From: Oxalobacteraceae bacterium
GTDB lineage: Bacteria; Pseudomonadota; Gammaproteobacteria; Burkholderiales; Burkholderiaceae_D
DNA length: 6,163 nt
Reading direction: 5' to 3'
NCBI GenBank assembly: GCA_003537575.1
Contig: DPRS01000016.1
Location: 84,783 to 90,945 of the forward strand
The position numbers and the translations under genes are program-made. The notes beneath the pieces were generated by a model. It ran no database searches. It was not told the DNA's origin and saw only the letters and a list, made by a program, of their open reading frames with translations. Positions 1 to 5,501 of this stretch are shown one piece after another (the stretch's first letter is position 1; every line of letters starts with the position of its first letter).

Positions 1-270
1 CGCGGCACCAAGGGCATGATCGCGATCCAGACTTCCGAGCGCAATGGCCGCGTGGTTGCCGCCACCCTGGTGGAAGAAAAGGATGAAATCATGCTGATCA
101 CCACCGGCGGCGTGCTGATCCGCACCCGCGTGGCGGAGATCCGCGAAATGGGCCGCGCAACGCAAGGCGTGACCCTGATCGCGGTGGAAGACGGCACCAA
201 GCTGTCGGGCCTGCAGCGGATTGCCGAGGCAGATGTCGAAGAAGAGAACGGCGGTGCGGAGGAAGCATGA
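1..270 (+). CDS. gyrA: DNA gyrase subunit A, C-terminal end (partial)
   Basis: This is the last 89 codons of gyrA, open from the first base of the window and ending at the TGA at 268-270. GyrA is the DNA-breaking/rejoining subunit of the A2B2 topoisomerase that introduces negative supercoils. The part seen here is the final blade of the C-terminal beta-pinwheel that wraps DNA. It aligns by eye with the E. coli C-terminus: RGTKG (codons 1-5), ERNGRVV, IMLIT, VLIRTRV, GRATQGV and GLQRIAE follow in the family order. After GLQRIAE only 13 residues remain, six of them acidic, so the acidic tail is much shorter than in E. coli. The catalytic tyrosine lies upstream, outside the window. The stop overlaps the serC start by four bases (ATGA). 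Product identity is very secure. Confidence 0.96.
   Translation, partial: RGTKGMIAIQTSERNGRVVAATLVEEKDEIMLITTGGVLIRTRVAEIREMGRATQGVTLIAVEDGTKLSGLQRIAEADVEEENGGAEEA
258..263 (+). promoter_or_regulatory. Ribosome binding site for serC
   Basis: GGAGGA lies inside the last gyrA codons, a few bases before the serC ATG at 267. It is the strongest Shine-Dalgarno match at any gene junction in the window and fixes the serC start. Because it is encoded within GyrA's Glu-Glu-Ala tail, serC initiation is probably coupled to termination of gyrA translation at the overlapping ATGA. Confidence 0.75.
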
Positions 271-1367
271 CGGTGTATAACTTTTCCGCCGGGCCGGCGG
301 TGCTGCCGCAGGAAGTGCTGCAGCAGGCCGCCGCCGAGATGCTCGACTGGCACGGCAGCGGCATGTCGGTGATGGAAATGAGCCATCGCGGCAAGGAATT
401 CATCTCGATCTACGAGCAGGCCGAGCGCGATTTCCGCGAGCTGCTGGCGGTGCCGGACAATTACCGCATCCTGTTCATGCAGGGCGGCGCGCTGGCGGAG
501 AACGCCATCGTGCCGCTGAACCTGGTGGGCCGCAAGGCGCAGCCGGCGACTGTCGACTTCATCGATACCGGCTCCTGGTCGGCCAAGTCGATCAAGGAAG
601 CGAAGAAGTACGCCAACGTCAATGTTGCCGCTTCGGCCGCGCCCGGCAAGTACAGCGCGATTCCGGCGCGCGACAGCTGGCAGCTGTCGAAGGATGCCGC
701 CTACGTGCACATCTGCAGCAACGAGACCATCGACGGCATCGAGTATCACTACGTGCCGGATGTCGCCGCCGACACCGGCGGCGCGCCGCTGGTGGCCGAC
801 ATGTCCTCGCACATCCTGTCGCGCACCGTCGACGTCTCGAAATACGGCGTGATCTACGCCGGCGCGCAAAAGAACATCGGTCCGGCCGGCGTCACCATCG
901 TCATCGTGCGCGACGACCTGATCGGCCACGCCTTGCCGGTGTGCCCGTCGGCTTTCGACTGGCGGCTGGTGGCGGACAACAATTCGATGTACAACACGCC
1001 GCCGACCTACGGCATCTACATCGCCGGCCTGGTGTTCCAGTGGTTGAAGCGCCAGGGCGGCGTGGCGGCGATCGAGCTGCAGAACATCGCCAAGGCCGAT
1101 CTGCTGTACGACTATCTCGATTCCAGCAGTCTGTACGCCAATCGCATCCACAAGGAATGCCGCTCGCGCATGAACGTGCCGTTCTTTTTGCGCGACGAGT
1201 CGCTCAACGACGCCTTCCTGGCCGGTGCGAAAGAGCGCAGCCTGCTGCAACTCAAAGGACACAAGTCGGTGGGCGGCATGCGCGCCTCGATCTACAACGC
1301 CATGCCTGTCGAAGGCGTGCGCGCGCTGGTGGATTACCTCAAAGAATTCGAACAACAGCACGGTTAA
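267..1367 (+). CDS. serC: Phosphoserine aminotransferase (SerC/PdxF)
   Basis: This is a 366-residue fold-type I PLP aminotransferase of the cytoplasm. It converts 3-phosphohydroxypyruvate plus glutamate to O-phosphoserine and 2-oxoglutarate in serine synthesis. The family also acts on 3-hydroxy-4-phosphohydroxy-2-oxobutanoate in pyridoxal-phosphate synthesis. The N-terminus FSAGPAVLP (6-14) and WHGSGMSVMEMSHRG (28-42) are family hallmarks. QGGALAENAIVPLNL (72-86) is the PLP-phosphate-binding turn and following strand. VADMSSHI (176-183) carries the Asp expected to contact the pyridine nitrogen. AGAQKNIGPAG (198-208) carries the Schiff-base lysine K202. GHKSVGGMRASIYNA (331-345) is the C-terminal substrate-side motif. 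Length is normal for the family. The ATG at 267 has a good Shine-Dalgarno site (GGAGGA) and overlaps the gyrA stop; the gene's TAA overlaps the pheA ATG by one base. Nothing is truncated. Confidence 0.97.
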   Translation: MTVYNFSAGPAVLPQEVLQQAAAEMLDWHGSGMSVMEMSHRGKEFISIYEQAERDFRELLAVPDNYRILFMQGGALAENAIVPLNLVGRKAQPATVDFIDTGSWSAKSIKEAKKYANVNVAASAAPGKYSAIPARDSWQLSKDAAYVHICSNETIDGIEYHYVPDVAADTGGAPLVADMSSHILSRTVDVSKYGVIYAGAQKNIGPAGVTIVIVRDDLIGHALPVCPSAFDWRLVADNNSMYNTPPTYGIYIAGLVFQWLKRQGGVAAIELQNIAKADLLYDYLDSSSLYANRIHKECRSRMNVPFFLRDESLNDAFLAGAKERSLLQLKGHKSVGGMRASIYNAMPVEGVRALVDYLKEFEQQHG

Positions 1368-2443
1368 TGGATAGCAAGCTCAAACCCCTGCGCGAACAGA
1401 TCGATGCCATCGATGCGCAAATCCTCGACCTGCTGAACCGGCGCGCGCGCCTGGCGCAGGAAGTTGGCCACGTCAAGGCCGAGACCAATGCGCCGGTGTT
1501 CCGCCCCGAGCGCGAGGCGCAGGTCTTGCGCGGCGCCGCCGAGCGCAATCCGGGCCCGCTGGAAGGCGCCGACGTGCAGACCATCTTCCGCGAGATCATG
1601 TCGGCTTGCCGCGCGCTGGAAAAGCGCGTCAGCGTCGCTTACCTGGGGCCGGTCGGCACCTTCAGCGAGCAGGCGGTGTACCAGCAATTCGGCCATGCGG
1701 TCGAGGGCGAGCCTTGCGTGTCGATCGACGAAGTGTTCCGCGCCACCGAGGCCGGCACCGCCGATTTCGGCGTGGTCCCCATCGAAAATTCCTCCGAGGG
1801 CACGATCAACCGCACCCTCGACCTGCTGCTGCAGACCTCGCTCACCATCAGCGGGGAAATCTCGATTCCCGTGCATCACAGCCTGATGACGAAAAGCGGC
1901 AGCATGGATGGCATCACCCGCATCTGCGCCCATTCGCAGGCGCTGGCGCAGTGCCAGGCCTGGCTGAACCAGCATTTTCCGCAGGTGCAGCGCCAGCCGG
2001 TCGCCTCGAATGGCGAAGCGGCGCGCCTGGCCAGCGAGGATCCCGCCGTTGCCGCCATCGCCGGCGAGATCGCCGGCCAGAAATACGGCTTGCAGGTGGT
2101 GCATGCGCATATCCAGGACGATCCGCACAACCGCACCCGCTTCGCCGTGATCGGCCGCCTGCAGACCGCGCCTTCCGGCCGCGACCAGACTTCGCTGGTG
2201 CTGGCGGTGCCGAACCAGGCCGGCGCGGTGCACCGCTTGCTGGCGCCGCTGGCCGAGCACGGCGTATCGATGACGCGCTTCGAATCGCGCCCGGCCCGCA
2301 CCGGCGCCTGGGAATATTATTTTTATGTCGATGTCGAGGGCCATGCGCAGGATGAAAAGGTGGCTCGGGCGCTGGATGAACTGAAGCGCAACGCCGCCTT
2401 TTTCAAGGTGCTCGGCTCGTATCCGCTGGCCCTGCAGCCTTAA
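1367..2443 (+). CDS. pheA: Bifunctional chorismate mutase/prephenate dehydratase (P-protein)
   Basis: This 358-residue cytoplasmic enzyme converts chorismate to prephenate and then to phenylpyruvate, the committed phenylalanine branch. Residues 1 to about 88 are an AroQ-type chorismate mutase with R9, R26, K37, R49 and E50 at the positions of E. coli R11, R28, K39, R51 and E52; E85 occupies the position of E. coli Q88. Residues about 89-265 are the dehydratase: AYLGPVGTFSE (91-101), VVPIENSSEGTINRT (136-150) and NRTRF (255-259) with the catalytic Thr T257. Residues about 275-350 are an ACT domain with GAVH (286-289) and ESRP (306-309), the usual phenylalanine-binding motifs, so feedback inhibition by phenylalanine is likely. 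The ATG at 1367 shares its A with the serC stop (TAATG), suggesting translational reinitiation; no clear Shine-Dalgarno is seen. The reading frame stays open upstream to 941, but that part is a shadow of serC. Confidence 0.97.
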   Translation: MDSKLKPLREQIDAIDAQILDLLNRRARLAQEVGHVKAETNAPVFRPEREAQVLRGAAERNPGPLEGADVQTIFREIMSACRALEKRVSVAYLGPVGTFSEQAVYQQFGHAVEGEPCVSIDEVFRATEAGTADFGVVPIENSSEGTINRTLDLLLQTSLTISGEISIPVHHSLMTKSGSMDGITRICAHSQALAQCQAWLNQHFPQVQRQPVASNGEAARLASEDPAVAAIAGEIAGQKYGLQVVHAHIQDDPHNRTRFAVIGRLQTAPSGRDQTSLVLAVPNQAGAVHRLLAPLAEHGVSMTRFESRPARTGAWEYYFYVDVEGHAQDEKVARALDELKRNAAFFKVLGSYPLALQP

Positions 2444-2455
2444 CCCTTGCCGACC

Positions 2456-3355
2456 GTGTTGAAAAAAATCGCAATTTTCGGCGTCGGCCTGATCGGCGGC
2501 TCCTTCGCCCTGGCCTTGAAGCGCGCCGGCGCCGTCGGCCAGGTGGTCGGCGTCGGCCGCACCGCCGCGACCCTGGAGCGGGCGCGCGAGCTGGGTATCA
2601 TCGATGCCGGCAGTACCTCGGTCGCCGCGGCGCTGGAGGGCGCCGAACTGGTCCTCATCGCCGCGCCGGTGGCGCAGACCGGCGCTATCCTCGCCGCCAT
2701 CGCGCCGCACCTGCGGCCGGGCACGGTAGTGACCGATGCCGGCAGCACCAAGTGCGACGTGGTGGCCGCCGCCCGGCAGGCGCTGGGCGCGAAGCTCAAC
2801 CAGTTTGTGCCCGGCCATCCGATCGCCGGCGCCGAGCTGAGCGGCCCGGACGCCGCGCTGGCGGATCTCTATGTCGGCAAGAAGGTCGTGTTGACCGCCT
2901 TGCCGGAAAACACGGCAGACGATGTCGAGCGCGTCGCCGCCGCCTGGCGCACTTGCGGCGCGCTGATCCATCGCCTGACGCCGGAGCAGCACGACAGCGT
3001 ATTTGCCGCCGTCAGCCATTTGCCGCACCTGCTGGCTTTCGGCCTGGTGGACGACATCGCGCGCAAGGCCCATGCCGACCTGCTGTTCCAGTACGCCGCC
3101 AGCGGCTTCCGTGATTTCACGCGGATCGCCGGTTCGTCGCCGGAGATGTGGCGCGACATCAGCCTGGCCAACCAGGCCGCGCTGCTGTCGGAACTCGACG
3201 ATTACATGGTGCAATTGCAGCGCATGCGCGCTTTGCTGGCGGCCGGTGACGGCGCCGCGCTGGAAGCGGTGTACGCCAACGCGCAGCGCGCGCGCCATGC
3301 CTGGATTAAAACCATCGAAGCCGGCGAACGACCGGCACCATGCAGCGGAGACTGA
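2456..3355 (+). CDS. tyrA: Prephenate/arogenate dehydrogenase
   Basis: This enzyme of about 299 residues oxidatively decarboxylates prephenate (and/or arogenate) towards tyrosine. Counting from the GTG at 2456, GVGLIGGS (9-16) is the dinucleotide-binding glycine loop, and GVGR (32-35) ends the second Rossmann strand with Arg instead of the Asp/Glu typical of NAD-specific enzymes. TDAGSTK (93-99), PGHPIAGAELSGP (119-131) with H121, and SHLPH (187-191) are dehydrogenase motifs; the first His of SHLPH fits the catalytic position. FRDFTRIAGSSPEMWRDI (218-235) is the helical-domain signature. There is no fused mutase, ACT or AroA domain, so this is the stand-alone core form. The start is uncertain: GTG at 2456 gives the family-like VLKKIAIFGVG, while TTG at 2447 or 2459 is possible. 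No ATG and no Shine-Dalgarno is present. The gap from pheA is 12 bases for the chosen start. Confidence 0.93.
   Translation: MLKKIAIFGVGLIGGSFALALKRAGAVGQVVGVGRTAATLERARELGIIDAGSTSVAAALEGAELVLIAAPVAQTGAILAAIAPHLRPGTVVTDAGSTKCDVVAAARQALGAKLNQFVPGHPIAGAELSGPDAALADLYVGKKVVLTALPENTADDVERVAAAWRTCGALIHRLTPEQHDSVFAAVSHLPHLLAFGLVDDIARKAHADLLFQYAASGFRDFTRIAGSSPEMWRDISLANQAALLSELDDYMVQLQRMRALLAAGDGAALEAVYANAQRARHAWIKTIEAGERPAPCSGD
3347..3350 (+). promoter_or_regulatory. Ribosome binding site for aroA
   Basis: GGAG sits 10 bases before the ATG at 3361, inside the last tyrA codons. The alternative in-frame ATG at 3340 has no purine-rich element upstream and would make aroA overlap tyrA by 16 bases. The site therefore favours 3361. 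The spacing is slightly long, so the call is moderate. Confidence 0.5.
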
Positions 3356-3360
3356 TCGTC

Positions 3361-4686
3361 ATGAAACATTATCCGAACCATCTCGACCTGGACCCGGCGA
3401 TGCACGCCAGCGGCAGCGTGCGCCTGCCCGGCTCCAAGAGCATTTCCAATCGCACCTTGCTGCTGGCGGCGCTGTCGCAGGGCAGCACCCGCATCCTTGA
3501 TTTGCTGGCTTCGGATGATACCCACGTGATGCTGATGGCCTTGCAGCAGCTGGGCGTCAAATGGGAGCAGGAAGGCGAAAGCCGCAACTACCTGGTGCAT
3601 GGCGCCGGCGGTGCCTTCCCGGTACATGCTGCCGATCTCTTCATGGGCAATGCCGGCACGGCGATCCGTCCGCTGACGGCGGCGCTGGCGGTGATGGGCG
3701 GCGACTACACCTTGCATGGCGTGCCGCGCATGCACGAGCGGCCGATCGGCGACCTGGTCGAAGCGCTCAATGCCGCCGGCACGCAGATCGAATACACCGG
3801 CGTGGAAGGCTATCCGCCGCTGCGCATTCGCCGCGGCCATCTCCATGCCGAGCGCATGCGCGTGCGCGGCAACGTCTCCAGCCAGTTCCTTACCGCCCTG
3901 CTGATGGCCGCGCCCCTGATGGCGCGCACGCATGCGGTGACGATCGAAGTGGTGGGCGAGCTGATTTCCAAGCCCTACATCGAAATTACCCTGAACCTGA
4001 TGCGGCGCTTCGGCGTCGAGGTGCATCGCCATGGCTGGCAAGCCTTCACCGTGAATGCCGGGCAGCATTACACCAGTCCGGGAACCATTCATGTCGAGGG
4101 CGATGCTTCTTCAGCTTCGTATTTCCTCGCGGCCGGCGCGATCGCCGGCGGGCCGGTGCGGGTGGAAGGGGTCGGCCGCGACAGCATCCAGGGCGACGTG
4201 CGTTTCGTCGAGGCCCTGGAGCAGATGGGCGCGACCGTCACCATGGGCGACAACTGGATCGAGGCGCAGGGCGGCCCGGTGCTGCATGCCATCGACGCCG
4301 ATTTCAACCATATTCCTGACGCCGCCATGACGATCGCGGTGGCGGCGCTGTATGCCGACGGCACCAGCACCCTGCGCAACATCGGCAGCTGGCGCGTCAA
4401 GGAAACCGACCGCATCGCCGCCATGGCGACCGAATTGCGCAAGCTCGGGGCGACGGTGGAAGAGGGCGCCGATTTCCTGCGCATCACGCCGCCGGCGCAG
4501 CTGCGGCCCGCCGCCATCGATACCTATGACGACCACCGCATGGCCATGTGCTTTTCGCTGGCCTCGCTCGACGGCGCGGCGCGGCGCGGCGTGAAAGTCC
4601 GCGTCAATGATCCGAAATGCGTCGCCAAGACTTTTCCAGACTATTTTGAAGCCTTTGCCCGGATCGCCCAGAACCGGCTGTTCTGA
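3361..4686 (+). CDS. aroA: 3-phosphoshikimate 1-carboxyvinyltransferase (EPSP synthase, class I)
   Basis: This 441-residue cytoplasmic enzyme joins shikimate-3-phosphate and phosphoenolpyruvate to give EPSP, the sixth shikimate-pathway step. Visible active-site motifs, counted from 3361, are PGSKSISNR (23-31; K26), MGNAGTAIRPL (95-105), MHERPIGDL (124-132; R127), SSQFLTALLMAAP (173-185), IPDAAMTIA (318-326; D320), RVKETDRI (345-352; E348, R351), DDHRMAM (390-396; R393) and DPKCVAKTFPDYF (417-429; K423). The GNAGTAIRP loop is the class I form, which is normally glyphosate-sensitive; no resistance substitution is seen. The protein is somewhat longer than E. coli AroA (427), partly through about five extra residues near 404-410 (DGAARRG region). 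The start at 3361 was chosen for its GGAG and the family-like MKHYPNHLDL N-terminus; ATG 3340 would add seven residues. The gene begins 5 bases after tyrA, so it is surely cotranscribed. Confidence 0.97.
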   Translation: MKHYPNHLDLDPAMHASGSVRLPGSKSISNRTLLLAALSQGSTRILDLLASDDTHVMLMALQQLGVKWEQEGESRNYLVHGAGGAFPVHAADLFMGNAGTAIRPLTAALAVMGGDYTLHGVPRMHERPIGDLVEALNAAGTQIEYTGVEGYPPLRIRRGHLHAERMRVRGNVSSQFLTALLMAAPLMARTHAVTIEVVGELISKPYIEITLNLMRRFGVEVHRHGWQAFTVNAGQHYTSPGTIHVEGDASSASYFLAAGAIAGGPVRVEGVGRDSIQGDVRFVEALEQMGATVTMGDNWIEAQGGPVLHAIDADFNHIPDAAMTIAVAALYADGTSTLRNIGSWRVKETDRIAAMATELRKLGATVEEGADFLRITPPAQLRPAAIDTYDDHRMAMCFSLASLDGAARRGVKVRVNDPKCVAKTFPDYFEAFARIAQNRLF

Positions 4687-4704
4687 CTCTTGCTTCCTGC
4701 AAAC

Positions 4705-5385
4705 ATGACTACTGTCCACATTCCTGTCATCACCATCGATGGCCCCACCGCTTCCGGCAAGGGGACGGTGTCCCATCTGGTGGCCCAGCGATTGGGTTTT
4801 CATTATCTCGATTCCGGCGCACTGTACCGCCTGACCGCCTTGTCTGCCCTGCGCAAGGGTGTCGATCTTGGTGACGAGCATGCGCTGGCCAAGCTGGCGC
4901 GCGACCTGCAATGCTCCTTCAGCGGCGAAGACGTATTCCTGGCGCATGAAAACGTCTCGGCGGCGATCCGCGCCGAGGAAGTGGGCAATACGGCATCGAA
5001 AATTGCCGCTTTGTCCACGGTGCGTCAGGCCTTGTACCGCTTGCAACTGGATTTCCGCAAGGCACCGGGCCTGGTGGCCGACGGCCGCGATATGGGGACG
5101 GTGATTTTTCCGCACGCTCCCCTAAAGGTGTTCCTGACGGCAAGCGTCGAGGCGCGCGCCGAAAGGCGTTATAAGCAATTGATTGGCAAGGGTTTTTCTG
5201 CTAATATGTCCGACCTTTTGAAGGATTTGAAAGAGCGGGACGAGCGTGATGCCAATCGCACCGTCGCTCCCCTGAAGCCGGCAGAAGGGGCATATGTTCT
5301 GGATACTTCCGCAATGGGCGTCGATGAGGCGGTCGAGCGGGTGCTTGGATGGTATGCAGCCTTGAAGAAGCAGCACGCGGTTTGA
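4705..5385 (+). CDS. cmk: Cytidylate kinase
   Basis: This 226-residue P-loop nucleoside monophosphate kinase phosphorylates CMP and dCMP with ATP, feeding pyrimidine nucleotide pools for nucleic-acid and phospholipid synthesis in the cytoplasm. ITIDGPTASGKGT (9-21) contains the Walker A loop. LDSGALYR (35-42) and VADGRDMGTVIFPHA (124-138) hold the CMP-binding Asp and Arg residues. ERDERDANRTVAPL (177-190) is the arginine-rich lid, and YVLDTS (197-202) is the conserved end strand. Length matches the bacterial Cmk family. The ATG at 4705 gives the usual short N-terminus; an upstream in-frame TTG at 4690 would add LPAN only and is less likely. No Shine-Dalgarno is obvious, so translation may depend on coupling across the 18-base gap from aroA. 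Codons around residues 157-175 are unusually AT-rich, where a promoter-like signal is embedded. Confidence 0.97.
   Translation: MTTVHIPVITIDGPTASGKGTVSHLVAQRLGFHYLDSGALYRLTALSALRKGVDLGDEHALAKLARDLQCSFSGEDVFLAHENVSAAIRAEEVGNTASKIAALSTVRQALYRLQLDFRKAPGLVADGRDMGTVIFPHAPLKVFLTASVEARAERRYKQLIGKGFSANMSDLLKDLKERDERDANRTVAPLKPAEGAYVLDTSAMGVDEAVERVLGWYAALKKQHAV
5179..5207 (+). promoter_or_regulatory. Candidate sigma-70 promoter inside cmk, probably for rpsA
   Basis: TTGATT (5179-5184) and TAATAT (5202-5207) are separated by exactly 17 bases, and TG precedes the -10 element one base away (5199-5200), an extended -10. Each hexamer matches the consensus at 4 of 6 positions. The local codons (GGT TTT TCT GCT AAT) are much more AT-rich than the surrounding gene, consistent with a DNA-level signal. 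The predicted transcription start is near 5214, about 290 bases before rpsA. E. coli rpsA is likewise served by promoters in the upstream cmk region. This is inferred from sequence only. Confidence 0.5.
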
Positions 5386-5501
5386 TGACGCTGCTTCGGT
5401 AGTGTGTGGTACCCGCGCAAGCGCAAGGCTTGTCCGGGAGTTGATTAACTTTTCCCGATGTTCGTCGCATGTGCGATGGAGTCGGCTAACCTTTTATTCT
5501 T
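5386..5501 (+). promoter_or_regulatory. rpsA 5' leader with three potential hairpins
   Basis: The 116-base gap between cmk and rpsA can form three successive hairpins. Hairpin 1 spans 5418-5432 (CAAGC/GCTTG, loop GCAAG). Hairpin 2 spans 5435-5457 (CGGG/CCCG and AGTT/AACT separated by a 3-base bulge, loop GATT). Hairpin 3 spans 5462-5479 (7 pairs including two G-U, loop ATGT). A GGAG at 5478-5481 is 20 bases from the start codon, too far for a normal Shine-Dalgarno. The last 14 bases before ATG are A/T- and pyrimidine-rich. In E. coli, a leader of similar design (hairpins, AU-rich linkers, no strong Shine-Dalgarno) mediates autogenous control by S1. Similar control here is an inference. None of the hairpins is followed by a T run, so this is not a classical terminator. 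Confidence 0.5.

Noticed and set aside
788..1332. Three copies of GCTGGTGG (788, 965, 1325), the E. coli Chi octamer, within serC
   Set aside because: Each encodes Leu-Val in the favoured codons CTG GTG, so chance in GC-rich coding DNA explains them. The E. coli Chi sequence need not function in this lineage.
941..1366. Upstream in-frame extension of pheA within serC
   Set aside because: The frame is open but translates to non-conserved Arg/Ala-rich sequence. The P-protein proper begins at the TAATG junction at 1367.
1364..3298. A 644-codon open frame on the minus strand opposite pheA and tyrA
   Set aside because: It is the reverse shadow of two well-supported genes in GC-rich DNA. Its translation is low-complexity (rich in Ala, Gly, Arg, Gln, His) with no recognisable motif.
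4690..4702. Small inverted repeat TTGC/GCAA between aroA and cmk
   Set aside because: Only four base pairs and no T run; expected by chance.
4111..5115. Long minus-strand open frame opposite aroA and cmk (and another at 3202-4092)
   Set aside because: Same reason: antisense shadows of strongly conserved genes, with no family signature.
5386..5460. A rho-independent terminator after cmk
   Set aside because: Hairpins are present at 5418-5432 and 5435-5457, but neither is followed by a T run, and rpsA follows directly on the same strand.
5441..5500. A promoter immediately before rpsA using TTGATT (5441) or TATTCT (5495)
   Set aside because: TTGATT has no -10-like partner at proper spacing and lies in hairpin 2. 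TATTCT has no -35 partner and directly abuts the start codon.
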